DNA from: Gordius sp. MW1 | Taxonomy: Eukaryota > Nematomorpha > Gordioida > Gordea > Gordiidae | Direction: 5' to 3' | DNA length: 64,000 nucleotides | Assembly: GCA_964036665.1 (NCBI GenBank) | Contig: OZ038532.1 | Location: 13,534,537 to 13,598,536, forward strand | In this document: in pieces, positions 24,774-38,453 of the stretch | How the letters are laid out: each line of letters starts with the position of its first letter | Position numbering within the stretch: position 1 is the stretch's first letter | Translations under genes and position numbers: made by a program | Notes under the pieces: model-generated | Databases searched by the model: none | What the model was told of the DNA's origin: nothing | What the model saw: the letters and a program-made list of their open reading frames with translations, nothing else

Positions 24774-27700
24774 AATCGAGGATAATAGGATTCTCAAATT
24801 GGCTTACTTTTATATATTTTTTCATGCTCTTTCACATAGAATCGAAAAAAATAAATATTTTTACCTCAAAATTTTTTACATATTTTTTTTTAAACCGTAT
24901 GCATCCGATGAAAGTTGTCGTTTTCAGACGTGGTTTCGATGATAAAAAGTAAAAATTAATCTGAATCAGAAAACTATTACTTTAAAATCATGATCGCATA
25001 GTGCATTTTTGAAAAATTAAGCACTCACGTTGCGATACAACAAACTAATCGCAACAATAAAACGTTGTCTTTTGTCAAAATGATAGTTCTCGCAGCTTAA
25101 AACCTCTTTTCGGAAGTCAATCGAGGATAATAGGATTCTCAAATTGGCTTACTTTTATATATTTTTTCATGCTCTTTCACATAGAATCGAAAAAAATAAA
25201 TATTTTTACCTCAAAATTTTTCACATATTTTTCTTTCAAACGTATGCATCCGATGAAAGTTGTCGTTTTCAGACGTGGTTTCGATGATAAAAGTAAAAAT
25301 TTATCAGAATCAGAGAAATGTTACTTTAAAATCATGATCGCATAGTGCATTTTTGAAAAATTAAGCACTCACGTTGCGATACAACAAACTAATCGCAACA
25401 ATAAAACGTTGTCTTTTGTCAAAATGATAGTTCTCGCAGCTTAAAACCTCTTTTGGGAAGTCAATCAAGGATAATAGGATTCTCAAATTGGCTTACTTTT
25501 ATATATTTTTTCATGCTCTTTCACATAGAATCGAAAAAAATAAATATTTTTACCTCAAAATTTTTCACATATTTTTCTTTCAAACGTATGCATCCGATGA
25601 AAGTTGTCGTTTTCAGACGTGGTTTCGATGATAAAAAGTAAAAATTTATCAGAATCAGAAAACTATTACTTTAAAATCATGATCGCATAGTGCATTTTTG
25701 AAAAATTAAGCACTCACGTTGCAATACAACAAACTAATCGCAACAATAAAACGTTGTCTTTTGTCAAAATGATAGTTCTCGCAGCTTAAAACCTCTTTTC
25801 GGAAGTCAATCGAGGATAATAGGATTCTCAAATTGGCTTACTTTTATATATTTTTTCATGCTCTTTCACATAGAATCGAGAAAAATAAATATTTTTACCT
25901 CAAAATTTTTCACATATTTTTCTTTGAACCGGATTCATCCGATTAAAGATGTCGTTTTCAGGCGTGGTTTCTATGATTCCAAGTAAAAATCTATCAGAAT
26001 CTGAAAACTATTACTTTGAAATCATTATCGCATAGAGCCATTTTCAAAAATTAAGCACTCACGTTGCGATACAACAAACTAATCGCAACAATAAAACGTT
26101 GTCTTTTGTTAAAATGATCGTTCTCGCAGCTTAAAACCTCTTTTCGGAAGTCAATCGAGGATAATAGGATTCTCAAATTGGCTTACTTTTATATATTTTT
26201 TCATGCTCTTTCACATAGAATCGAAAAAAATAAATATTTTTATCTCAAAATTTTTCACATATTTTTCTTTGAACCGTATTCATCCGATGAAAGTTGTCGT
26301 TTTCAGACGCGGTTTCTATGATCCCAAGTAAAAATTTATCAGAATCTGAAAACTATTACTTTGAAATCATGATCGCATAGAGCCATTTTCAAAAATTAAG
26401 CACTCACGTTGCGATACAACAAACTAATCGCAACAATAAAACGTTGTCTTTTGTCAAAATGATAGTTCTCGCAGCTTAAAACCTCTTTTCGTAAGTCAAT
26501 CGAGGATAATAGGATTCTCAAATTGGCTTACTTTTATATATTTTTTCATGCTCTTTCACATAGAATCGAAAAAAATAAATATTTTTACCTCAAAATTTTT
26601 TACATATTTTTCTTTCAACCGTATGCGTCCGATGAAAGTTGTCGTTTTCAGACGTGGTTTCGATGATAAAAAGTAAAAATTAATCTGAATCAGAAAACTA
26701 TTACTTTAAAATCATGATCGCATAGTGCATTTTTGAAAAATTAAGCACTCACGTTGCGATACAACAAACTAATCGCAACAATAAAACGTTGTCTTTTGTC
26801 AAAATGATAGTTCTCGCAGCTTAAAACCTCTTTTCGGAAGTCAATCGAGGATAATAGGATTCTCAAATTGGCTTACTTTTATATATTTTTTCATGCTCTT
26901 TCACATAGAATCGAAAAAAATAAATATTTTTACCTCAAAATTTTTCACATATTTTTCTTTCAAACGTATGCATCCGATGAAAGTTGTCGTTTTCAGACGT
27001 GGTTTCGATGATAAAAAGTAAAAATTTATCAGAATCAGAAAACTATTACTTTAAAATCATGATCGCATAGTGCATTTTTGAAAAATTAAGCACTCACGTT
27101 GCATTACAACAAACTAATCGCAACAATAAAACGTTGTCTTTTGTCAAAATGATAGTTCTCGCAGCTTAAAACCTCATTTCGGAAGTCAATCGAGGATAAT
27201 AGGATTCTCAAATTGGCTTACTTTTATATATTTTTTCATGCTCTTTCACATAGAATCGAAAAAAATAAATATTTTTACCTCAAAATTTTTCAAATATTTT
27301 TCTTTGAACCGGATTCATCCGATTAAAGATGTCGTTTTCAGGCGTGGTTTCTATGATTCCAAGTAAAAATCTATCAGAATCTGAAAACTATTACTTTGAA
27401 ATCATTATCGCATAGAGCCATTTTCAAAAATTAAGCACTCACGTTGTGATACAACAAACTAATCGCAACAATAAAACGTTGTCTTTTGTTAAAATGATCG
27501 TTCTCGCAGCTTAAAACCTCTTTTCGGAAGTCAATCGAGGATAATAGGATTCTCAAATTGGCTTACTTTTATATATTTTTTCATGCTCTTTCACATAGAA
27601 TCGAAAAAAATAAATATTTTTATCTCAAAATTTTTCACATATTTTTCTTTGAACCGTATTCATCCGATGAAAGTTGTCGTTTTCAGACGCGGTTTCTATG

Positions 27701-29255
27701 ATCCCAAGTAAAAATTTATCAGAATCTGAAAACTATTACTTTATAATCATGATCGCATAGAGCCATTTTCAAAAATTAAGCACTCACGTTGCGATACAAC
27801 AAACTAATCGCAACAATAAAACGTTGTCTTTTGTTAAAATGATCGTTCTCGCAGCTTAAAACCTCTTTTCGGAAGTCAATCGAGGATAATAGGATTCTCA
27901 AATTGGCTTACTTTTATATATTTTTTCATGCTCTTTCACATAGAATCGAAAAAAATAAATATTTTTACCTCAAAATTTTTCACATATTTTTCTTTGAACC
28001 GTATTCATCCGATGAAAGTTGTCGTTTTCAGACGTGGTTTCTATGATCCCAAGTAAAAATTTATCAGAATCAGAAAAATATTACTTTGAAATCATGATCG
28101 CATAGTGCATTTTTGAAAAATTAAGCACTCACGTTGCGATACAACAAACTAATCGCAACAATAAAACGTTGTCTTTTGTCAAAATGATAGTTCTCGCAGC
28201 TTAAAACCTCTTTTCGTAAGTCAATCGTGGATAATAGGATTCTCAAATTGGCTTACTTTTATATATTTTTTCATGCTCTTTCACATAGAATCGAAAAAAA
28301 TAAATATTTTTACCTCAAAATTTTTTACAGATTTTTCTTTCAACCGTATGCATCTGATGAAAGTTGTCGTTTTCAGACGTGGTTTCGATGATAAAAAGTA
28401 AAAATTTATCAGAATCAGAAAACTATTACTTTAAAATCATGATCGCATAGTGCATTTTTGAAAAATTAAGCACTCACGTTGCGATACAACAAACTAATCG
28501 CAACAATAAAACGTTGTCTTTTGTCAAAATGATAGTTCTCGCAGCTTAAAACCTCTTTTCGGAAGTCAATCGAGGATAATAGGATTCTCAAATTGGCTTA
28601 CTTTTATATATATTTTCATGCTCTTTCACATAGAATCGAAAAAAATTAATATTTTTACCTCAAAATTTTTCACATATTATTCTTTGAACCGGATTCATCC
28701 GATGAAAGATGTCGTTTTCAGGCGTGGTTTCTATGATCCCAAGTAAAAATTTATCAGAATCTGAAAAATATTACTTTGAAATCATGATCGCATAGTGCAT
28801 TTTTGAAAAATTAAGCACTCACGTTGCGATACAACAAACTAATCGCAACAATAAAACGTTGTCTTTTGTCAAAATGATAGTTCTCGCAGCTTAAAACCTC
28901 TTTTCGGAAGTCAATCGAGGATAATAGGATTCTCAAATTGGCTTACTTTTATATATTTTTTCATGCTCTTTCACATAGAATCGAAAAAAATAAATATTTT
29001 ACCTCAAAATTTTCACATATTTTTCTTTCAAACGTATGCATCCGATGAAAGTTGTCGTTTTCAGACGTGGTTTCGATGATAAAAAGTAAAAATTTATCAG
29101 AATCAGAAAACTATTACTTTAAAATCATGATCGCATAGTGCATTTTTCAAAAATTAAGCACTCACGTTGCGACACAACAAACTAATCGCAACAATAAAAC
29201 GTTGTCTTTTGTCAAAATGATAGTTCTCGCAGCTTAAAACCTCTTTTCGGAAGTC
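24774..29255. repeat. Satellite monomers 73-85 with recurring four-monomer phrase
   Basis: Monomer starts: 24774, 25119, 25463, 25808, 26153, 26498, 26843, 27188, 27533, 27878, 28223, 28568, 28913. A phrase made of a CCGGATTCATCCGATTAAAG monomer followed by a GACGCGG monomer recurs with the second member at 24429, 26153 and 27533 (1,724 and 1,380 bp apart). TTAATCTGAATC marks monomers 24774 and 26498. This is a looser higher-order pattern built from the same parts as the 3.1-kb unit. Confidence 0.85.
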
Positions 29256-29601
29256 AATCGAGGATAATAGGATTCTCAAATTGGCTTACTTTTATATATT
29301 TTTTCATGCTCTTTCACATAGAATCGAAAAAAATAAATATTTTTACCTCAAAATTTTTCACATATTTTTCTTTGAACCGTATTCATCCGATGAAAGATGT
29401 CGTTTTCAGGCGTGGTTTCTATGATCCCAAGTAAAAATTTATCAGAATTTGAAAACTATTACTTTGAAATCATGATCGCATAGAGCCATTTTCAAAAATT
29501 AAGCACTCACGTTGCGATACATAAAAACTAATCGCAACAATAAAACGTTGTCTTTTGTTAAAATGATCGTTCTCGCAGCTTAAAACCTCTTTTCGGAAGT
29601 C

Positions 29602-29866
29602 AATCGAGGATAATAGGATTCTCAAATTGGCTTACTTTTATATATTTTTTCATGCTCTTTCACATAGAATCGAAAAAAATAAATATTTTTATCTCAAAAT
29701 TTTTCACATATTTTTCTTTGAACCGTATTCATCAGATGAAAGTTTTCGTTTTCAGACGTGGTTTCTATGATCCCAAGTTGCGATACAACAAACTAATCGC
29801 AACAATAAAACGTTGTCTTTTGTCAAAATGATAGTTCTCGCAGCTTAAAACCTCTTTTCGGAAGTC
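29602..29866. repeat. Truncated monomer, 80-bp internal deletion
   Basis: This is the only 265-bp monomer in the window. It reads GATCCCAAGT directly into TGCGATAC at 29777-29779, skipping about 80 bp between the CCCAAGT block and the inverted repeat. Both sides of the missing segment carry GT in intact monomers (AAGTAAAA and CACGTTGCG), so a 2-bp microhomology could explain the junction. The left arm of the dyad survives. Confidence 0.9.
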
Positions 29867-31238
29867 AATCGAGGATAATAGGATTCTCAAATTGGCTTAC
29901 TTTTATATATTTTTTCATGCTCTTTCACATAGAATCGAAAAAAATAAATATTTTACCTCAAAATTTTCACATATTTTTCTTTCAAACGTATGCATCCGAT
30001 GAAAGTTGTCGTTTTCAGACGTGGTTTCGATGATAAAAAGTAAAAATTTATCAGAATCAGAAAACTATTACTTTAAAATCATGATCGCATAGTGCATTTT
30101 TCAAAAATTAAGCACTCACGTTGCGATACAACAAACTATTCGCAACAATAAAACGTTGTCTTTTGTCAAAATGATAGTTCTCGCAGCTTAAAACCTCTTT
30201 TCGGAAGTCAATCGAGGAAATAGGATTCTCAAATTGGCTTACTTTTATATATTTTTTTATGCTCTTTTACATAGAATCGAAAAAAATAAATATTTTTACC
30301 TCAAAATTTTTCACATATTTTTCTTTGAACCGTATTCATCCGATGAAAGATGTCGTTTTCAGGCGTGGTTTCTATGATCCCAAGTAAAAATTTATAAGAA
30401 TCTGAAAACTATTACTTTGAAATCATGATCGCATAGAGCCATTTTCAAAAATTAAGCACTCACGTTGCGATACAACAAACTAATCGCAACAATAAAACGT
30501 TGTCTTTTGTCAAAATGATAGTTCTCGCAGCTTAAAACCTCTTTTCGGAAGTCAATCGAGGATAATAGGATTCTCAAATTGGCTTACTTTTATATATTTT
30601 TTCATGCTCTTTCACATAGAATCGAAAAAAAATAAATATTTTACCTCAAAATTTTCATATATTTTTCTTTCAAACGTATGCATCCGATGAAAGTTGTCGT
30701 TTTCAGACGTGGTTTCGATGATAAAAAGTAAAAATTTATCAGAATCAGAAAACTATTACTTTAAAATCATGATCGCATAGTGCATTTTTCAAAAATTAAG
30801 CACTCACATTGCGATACAACAAACTAATCGCAACAATAAAACGTTGTCTTTTGTCAAAATGATAGTTCTCGCAGCTTAAAACCTCTTTTCGGAAGTCAAT
30901 CGAGGATAATAGGATTCTCAAATTGGCTTACTTTTATATATTTTTTCATGCTCTTTCACATAGAATCAAAAAAAATAAATATTTTTATCTCAAAATTTTT
31001 CACATATTTTTCTTTGAACCGTATTCATCCGATGAAAGTTGTCGTTTTCAGACGTGGTTTCTATGATCCCAAGTAAAAATTTATCAGAATCAGAAAAATA
31101 TTACTTTGAAATCATGATCGCATAGTGCATTTTTGAAAAATTAAGCACTCACGTTGCGATACAACAAACTTCGCAACATTAAAACGTTGTCTTTTGTCAA
31201 AATTAGTTCTCGCAGCTTAAAACCTCTTTTCGGAAGTC

Positions 31239-31573
31239 AATCGAGGATAATAGGATTCTCAAATTGGCTTACTTTTATATATTTTTTCATGCTCTTTCAC
31301 ATAGAATCGAAAAAAATAAATATTTTACCTCAAAATTTTCACATATTTTTCTTTCAAACGTATGCATCCGATGAAAGTTGTCGTTTTCAGACGTGGTTTC
31401 GATGTAAAAATTTATCAGAATCAGAAAACTATTACTTTAAAATCATGATCGCATAGTGCATTTTTCAAAAATTAAGCACTCACGTTGCGATACAACAAAC
31501 TAATCGCAACAATAAAACGTTGTCTTTTGTCAAAATGATAGTTCTCGCAGCTTAAAACCTCTTTTCGGAAGTC
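31239..31573. repeat. Monomer with 8-bp deletion (335 bp)
   Basis: CGATGTAAAAATTT replaces CGATGATAAAAAGTAAAAATTT in a 343-bp class I copy, removing one unit of a near-repeated A-rich stretch. Replication slippage between the two AAAA runs is a plausible cause. The deletion is not seen in any other monomer. Confidence 0.85.
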
Positions 31574-31918
31574 AATCGAGGATAATAGGATTATCAAATT
31601 GGCTTACTTTTATATATTTTTTCATGCTCTTTCACATAGAATCGAAAAAAATAAATATTTTTATCTCAAAATTTTTCACATATTTTTCTTTGAACCGTAT
31701 TCATCCGATGAAAGTTGTCGTTTTCAGACGTGGTTTCTATTATCCCAAGTAAAAATTTATCAGAATCAGAAAAATATTACTTGGAAATCATGATCGCATA
31801 GTGCATTTTTGAAAAATTAAGCACTCACGTTGCGATACAACAAACTAATCGCAACAATAAAACGTTGTCTTTTGTCAAAATGATAGTTCTCGCAGCTTAA
31901 AACCTCTTTTCGGAAGTC

Positions 31919-32254
31919 AATCGAGGATAATAGGATTCTCAAATTGGCTTACTTTTATATATTTTTTCATGCTCTTTCACATAGAATCGAAAAAAATAAA
32001 TATTTTACCTCAAAATTTTCACATATTTTTCTTTCAAACGTATGCATCCGATGAAAATTGTCGTTTTCAGACGTGGTTTCGATGATAAAAAGTAAAAATT
32101 TATCAGAATCAGAAAACTATTACTTTAAAATCATGATCGCATAGTGCATTTTTCAAAAATTAAGCACTCACGTTGCGATACAACAAACTAATCGCAACAA
32201 TAAAACGTTGTCTTTTGGATAGTTCTCGCAGTTTAAAACCTCTTTTCGGAAGTC
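31919..32254. repeat. Monomer with 7-bp deletion (336 bp)
   Basis: TCTTTTGGATAGTTC replaces TCTTTTGTCAAAATGATAGTTC near 32211-32225. The rest of the monomer is a normal 343-bp class I copy with ATGAAAATTG, a variant also seen at 33980, 37079 and 38799. Confidence 0.85.
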
Positions 32255-33634
32255 AATCGAGGATAATAGGATTCTCAAATTGGCTTACTTTTATATATTT
32301 TTTCATGCTCTTTCACATAGAATCGAAAAAAATTAATATTTTTACCTCAAAATTTTTCACATATTTTTCTTTGAACCGTATTCATCCGATGAAAGATGTC
32401 GTTTTCAGACGTGGTTTCTATGATCCCAAGTAAAAATTTATCATAATCTGAAAACTATTACTTTGAAATCATGATCGCATAGAGCCATTTTCAAAAATTA
32501 AGCACTCACGTTGCGATACAACAAACTAATCGCAACAATAAAACGTTGTCTTTTGTTAAAATGATCGTTCTCGCAGCTTAAAACCTCTTTTCGGAAGTCA
32601 ATCGAGGATAACAGGATTCTCAAATTGGCTTACTTTTATATATTTTTTCATGCTCTTTCACATAATAACGAAAAAAATAAATATTTTTATCTCAAAATTT
32701 TTCACATATTTTTCTTTGAACCGTATTCATCCGATGAAAGTTGTCGTTTTCAGACGTGGTTTCTATGATCCCAAGTAAAAATTTATCAGAATCAGAAAAA
32801 TATTACTTTGAAATCATGATCGCATAGTGCATTTTTGAAAAATTAAGCACTCACGTTGCGATACAACAAACTAATCGCAACAATAAAACGTTGTCTTTTG
32901 TCAAAATGATAGTTCTCGCAGCTTAAAACCTCTTTTCGGAAGTCAATCGAGGATAATAGGATTCTCAAATTGGCTTACTTTTATATGTTTTTTTATGCTC
33001 TTTCACATAGAATCGAAAAAAATTAATATTTTTACCTAAAAATTTTTCACATATTTTTCTTTGAACCGTATTCATCCGATGAAAGATGTCGTTTTCAGAC
33101 GTGGTTTCTATGATCCCAAGTAAAAATTTATCATAATCTGAAAACTATTACTTTGAAATCATGATCGCATAGAGCCATTTTCAAAAATTAAGCACTCACG
33201 TTGCGATACAACAAACTAATCGCAACAATAAAACGTTGTCTTTTGTTAAAATGATCGTTCTCGCAGCTTAAAACCTCTTTTCGGAAGTCAATCGAGGATA
33301 ACAGGATTCTCAAATTGGCTTACTTTTATATATTTTTTCATGCTCTTTCACATAATAACGAAAAAAATAAATATTTTTATCTCAAAATTTTTCACATATT
33401 TTTCTTTGAACCGTATTCATCCGATGAAAGTTGTCGTTTTCAGACGTGGTTTCTATGATCCCAAGTAAAAATTTATCAGAATCAGAAAAATATTACTTTG
33501 AAATCATGATCGCATAGTGCATTTTTGAAAAATTAAGCACTCACGTTGCGATACAACAAACTAATCGCAACAATAAAACGTTGTCTTTTGTCAAAATGAT
33601 AGTTCTCGCAGCTTAAAACCTCTTTTCGGAAGTC

Positions 33635-36389
33635 AATCGAGGATAATAGGATTCTCAAATTGGCTTACTTTTATATATTTTTTCATGCTCTTTCACATAG
33701 AATCGAAAAAAATAAATATTTTTACCTCAAAATTTTTCACATATTTTTCTTTGAACCGTATTCATCCGATGAAAGATGTCGTTTTCAGACGTGGTTTCTA
33801 TGATCCAAAGTAAAAATTTATCAGAATCTAAAAACTATTACTTTGAAATCATGATCGCATAGTGCATTTTTGAAAAATTAAGCACTCACGTTGCGATACA
33901 ACAAACTAATCGCAACAATAAAACGTTGTCTTTTGTCAAAATGATAGTTCTCGCAGCTTAAAACCTCTTTTCGGAAGTCAATCGAGGATAATAGGATTCT
34001 CAAATTGGCTTACTTTTATATATTTTTTCATGCTCTTTCACATAGAATCGAAAAAAATAAATATTTTACCTCAAAATTTTCACATATTTTTCTTTCAAAC
34101 GTATGCATCCGATGAAAATTGTCGTTTTCAGACGTGGTTTCGATGATAAAAAGTAAAAATTTATCAGAATCAGAAAACTATTACTTTAAAATCATGATCG
34201 CATAATGCATTTTTCAAAAATTAAGCACTCACGTTGCGATACAACAAACTAATCGCAACAATAAAACGTTGTCTTTTGTTAAAATGATCGTTCTCGCAGC
34301 TTAAAACCTCTTTTCGGAAGTCAATCGAGGATAATAGGATTCTCAAATTGGCTTACTTTTATATATTTTTTCATGCTCTTTCACATAGAATCGAAAAAAA
34401 TTAATATTTTTACCTCAAAATTTTTCACATATTTTTCTTTGAACCGTATTCATCCGATGAAAGATGTCGTTTTCAGACGTGGTTTCTATGATCCCAAGTA
34501 AAAATTTATCATAATCTGAAAACTATTACTTTGAAATCATGATCGCATAGAGCCATTTTCAAAAATTAAGCACTCACGTTGCGATACAACAAACTAATCG
34601 CAACAATAAAACGTTGTCTTTTGTTAAAATGATCGTTCTCGCAGCTTAAAACCTCTTTTCGGAAGTCAATCGAGGATAACAGGATTCTCAAATTGGCTTA
34701 CTTTTATATATTTTTTCATGCTCTTTCACATAGAAATGAAAAAAATAAATATTTTTACCTCAAAATTTTTCACATATTTTTCTTTGAACCGTATTCATCC
34801 GATGAAAGATGTCGTTTTCAGACGTGGTTTCTATGATCCCAAGTAAAAATTTATCATAATCTGAAAACTATTACTTTGAAATCATGATCGCATAGAGCCA
34901 TTTTCAAAAATTAAGCACTCACGTTGCGATACAACAAACTAATCGCAACAATAAAACGTTGTCTTTTGTTAAAATGATCGTTCTCGCAGCTTAATACCTC
35001 TTTTCGGAAGTCAATCGAGGATAATAGGATTCTCAAATTGGCTTACTTTTATATATTTTTTCATGCTCTTTCACATAGAATCGAAAAAAATTAATATTTT
35101 GACCTCAAAATTTTTCACATATTTTTCTTTGAACCGTATTCATCCGATGAAAGTTGTCGTTTTCAGACGTGGTTTCTATGATCCCAAGTAAAAATTTATC
35201 AGAATCAGAAACATATTACTTTGAAATCACGATCGCATAGTGCATTTTTGAAAAATTAAGCACTCACGTTGCGATACAACAAACTAATCGCAACAATAAA
35301 ACGTTGTCTTTTGTCAAAATGATAGTTCTCGCAGCTTAAAACCTCTTTTCGGAAGTCAATCGAGGATAATAGGATTCTCAACTTGGCTTACTTTTATATA
35401 TTTTTTCATGCTCTTTCACATAGGATTGAAAAAAATAAATATTTTTACCTCAAAATTTTTCACATATTTTTCTTTCAAACGTATGCATCCGATGAAAGTT
35501 GTCGTTTTCAGACGTGGTTTCGATGATAAAAAGTAAAAATTTATCAGAATCAGAAAACTATTACTTTAAAATCATGATCGCATAGTGCATTTTTCAAAAA
35601 TTAAGCATCACGTTGCGATACAACAAACTAATCGCAACAATAAAACGTTGTCTTTTATCAAAATGATAGTTCTCGCAGCTTAAAACCTCTTTTCGGAAGT
35701 CAATCGAGGATAATAGGATTCTCAAATTGGCTTACTTTTATATATTTTTTCATGCTCTTTCACATAGAATCGAAAAAAATTAATATTTTTACCTCAAAAT
35801 TTTTCACATATTTTTCTTTGAACCGTATTCATCCGATGAAAGATGTCGTTTTCAGGCGTGGTTTCTATGATCCCAAGTAAAAATTTATCAGAATCTGAAA
35901 ACTATTACTTTGAAATCATGATCGCATAGAGCCATTTTCAAAAATTAAGCACTCACGTTGCGATACAACAAACTAATCGCAACAATAAAACGTTGTCTTT
36001 TGTCAAAATGATAGTTCTCGCAGCTTAAAACCTCTTTTCGGAAGTCAATCGAGGATAATAGGATTCTCAAATTGGCTTAGTTTTATATATTTTTTCATGC
36101 TCTTTCACATAGAATCGAAAAAAATAAATATTTTACCTCAAAATTTTCACATATTTTTCTTTCAAACGTATGCATCCGATGAAAGTTGTCGTTTTCAGAC
36201 GTGGTTTCGATGATAAAAAGTAAAAATTTATCAGAATCAGAAAACTATTACTTTAAAATCATGATCGCATAGTGCATTTTTGAAAAATTGAGCACTCACG
36301 TTGCGATACAACAAACTAATCGCAACAATAAAACGTTGTCTTTTGTCAAAATGATAGTTCTCGCAGCTTAAAACCTCTTTTCGGAAGTC
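33635..36389. repeat. Eight-monomer block with ancestral form of the 2.05-kb HOR (monomers 99-106)
   Basis: Monomer starts: 33635, 33980, 34323, 34668, 35013, 35358, 35702, 36047. All eight have counterparts at 38454-41193, offset 4,819 bp at the left end. The six monomers from 34323 to 36389 span 2,067 bp, 15 bp more than the later units, because the monomer at 35358 keeps the sequence deleted in those units. It also has AATATTTTGACC, where the later units have AACATTTTTACC. Confidence 0.9.
34323..34667. repeat. Representative class II satellite monomer (345 bp)
   Basis: This monomer shows the alternative linked states: GAACCGTATTCATCCGATG, AAGATGTCG, CTATGATCCCAAG, ATCTGAAAACTATTAC, TTTGAAATCATGATCGC, TAGAGCCATTTTCAAAAATT, and GTTAAAATGATCGTTC. 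Class II copies are common from 3 to 46 kb and alternate with class I between about 29 and 45 kb. Within the class, AAGATGTCG versus AAGTTGTCG and the 5-bp TCATA/TCAGA difference mark subfamilies. Many other monomers mix class I and class II states and are mosaics. Confidence 0.9.
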
Positions 36390-38453
36390 AATCGAGGATA
36401 ATAGGATTCTCAAATTGGCTTACTTTTATATATTTTTTCATGCTCTTTCACAAAGAATTGAAAAAAATAAATATTTTTACCTCATAATTTTTCACATATT
36501 TTTCTTTGAACCGTATTCATCCGATGAAAGTTGTCGTTTTCAGACGTGGTTTCTATGATCCCAAGTTAAAATTTATCAGAATCAGAGAAATGTTACTTTA
36601 AAATCATGATCGCATAGTGCATTTTTGAAAAATTAAGCACTCACGTTGCGATACAACAAACTAATCGCAACAATAAAACGTTGTCTTTTGTCAAAATGAT
36701 AGTTCTCGCACCTTAAAACCTCTTTTCGGAAGTCAATCGAGGATAATAGGATTCTCAAATTGGCTTACTTTTATATATTTTTTCATGCTCTTTCACATAG
36801 AATCGAAAAAAATTAATATTTTTACCTCAAAATTTTTCACATATTTTTCTTTGAACCGTATGCATCCGATGAAAGTTGTCGTTTTCAGACGTGGTTTCGA
36901 TATAAAAAGTAAAAATTTATCAGAATCAGAAAACTATTACTTTAAAATCATGATCGCATAGTGCATTTTTCAAAAATTAAGCACTCACGTTGCGATACAA
37001 CAAACTAATCGCAACAATAAAACGTTGTCTTTTGTTAAAATGATCGTTCTCGCAGCTTAAAACCTCTTTTCGGAAGTCAATCGAGGATAATAGGATTCTC
37101 AAATTGGCTTACTTTTATATATTTTTTCATGCTCTTTCACATAGAATCGAAAAAAATTAATATTTTTACCTCAAAATTTTCACATATTTTTCTTTCAAAC
37201 GTATGCATCCGATGAAAATTGTCGTTTTCAGATGTGGTTTCGATGATAAAAAGTAAAAATTTATCAGAATCAGAAAACTATTACTTTAAAATCATGATCG
37301 CATAGTGCATTTTTCAAAAATTAAGCACTCACGTTGCGATACAACAAACTAATCGCAACAATAAAACGTTGTCTTTTGTTTAAATGATCGTTCTCGCAGC
37401 TTAAAACCTCTTTTCGGAAGTCAATCGAGGATAATAGGATTCTCAAATTGGCTTACTTTTATATATTTTTTCATGCTCTTTCACATAGAATTGAAAAAAA
37501 TAAATATTTTTACCTCATAATTTTTCACATATTTTTCTTTGAACCGTATTCATCCGATGAAAGTTGTCGTTTTCAGACGTGGTTTCTATGATCCCAAGTT
37601 AAAATTTATCAGAATCAGAGAAATGTTACTTTAAAATCATGATCGCATAGTGCATTTTTGAAAAATTAAGCACTCACGTTGCGATACAACAAACTAATCG
37701 CAACAATAAAACGTTGTCTTCAAAATGATAGTTCTCGCACCTTAAAACCTCTTTTCGGAAGTCAATCGAGGATAATAGGATTCTCAAATTGGCTTACTTT
37801 TATATATTTTTTCATGCTCTTTCACATAGAATTGAAAAAAATAAATATTTTTACCTCATAATTTTTCACATATTTTTCTTTGAACCGTATTCATCCGATG
37901 AAAGTTGTCGTTTTCAGACGTGGTTTCTATGATCCCAAGTTAAAATTTATCAGAATCAGAGAAATGTTACTTTAAAATCATGATCGCATAGTGCATTTTT
38001 GAAAAATTAAGCACTCACGTTGCGATACAACAAACTAATCACAACAATAAAACGTTGTCTTTTGTCAAAATGATAGTTCTCGCAGCTTAAAACCTCTTTT
38101 CGGAAGTCAATCGAGGATAATAGGATTCTCAAATTGGCTTACTTTTATATATTTTTTCATGCTCTTTCACATAGAATTGAAAAAAATAAATATTTTTACC
38201 TCATAATTTTTCACATATTTTTCTTTGAACCGTATTCATCCGATGAAAGTTGTCGTTTTCAGACGTGGTTTCTATGATCCCAAGTTAAAATTTATCAGAA
38301 TCAGAGAAATGTTACTTTAAAATCATGATCGCATAGTGCATTTTTGAAAAATTAAGCACTCACGTTGCGATACAACAAACTAATCGCAACAATAAAACGT
38401 TGTCTTTTGTCAAAATGATAGTTCTCGCAGCTTAAAACCTCTTTTCGGAAGTC
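36390..38453. repeat. Satellite monomers 107-112, CATAATTTTT / CCCAAGTTAAAA subtype
   Basis: Monomer starts: 36390, 36735, 37079, 37423, 37764, 38109. Four of the six (36390, 37423, 37764, 38109) share GAATTG, CCTCATAATTTTTC, CCCAAGTTAAAATTT and AGAGAAATG; some also have CTCGCACCTTAAAACC. The monomer at 37423 is 341 bp, with TGTCTTCAAAATG. The same subtype run reappears at 45298-46319. Confidence 0.88.

Larger units (their letters stand above)
29256..33634. repeat. Class II/class I alternating dimers, indel-rich (monomers 86-98)
   Basis: Monomer starts: 29256, 29602, 29867, 30210, 30554, 30898, 31239, 31574, 31919, 32255, 32600, 32945, 33290. From 29867 to 32254 a class II-type monomer alternates with the 343-bp class I subtype, giving a dimeric period near 688 bp. 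The two-monomer unit at 32255-32944 is repeated at 32945-33634 (690 bp; shared TCATAATCTG, GATAACAGG and CATAATAACG). The zone has the window's highest density of unusual deletions, so it looks less recently homogenised than its neighbours. Confidence 0.88.
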
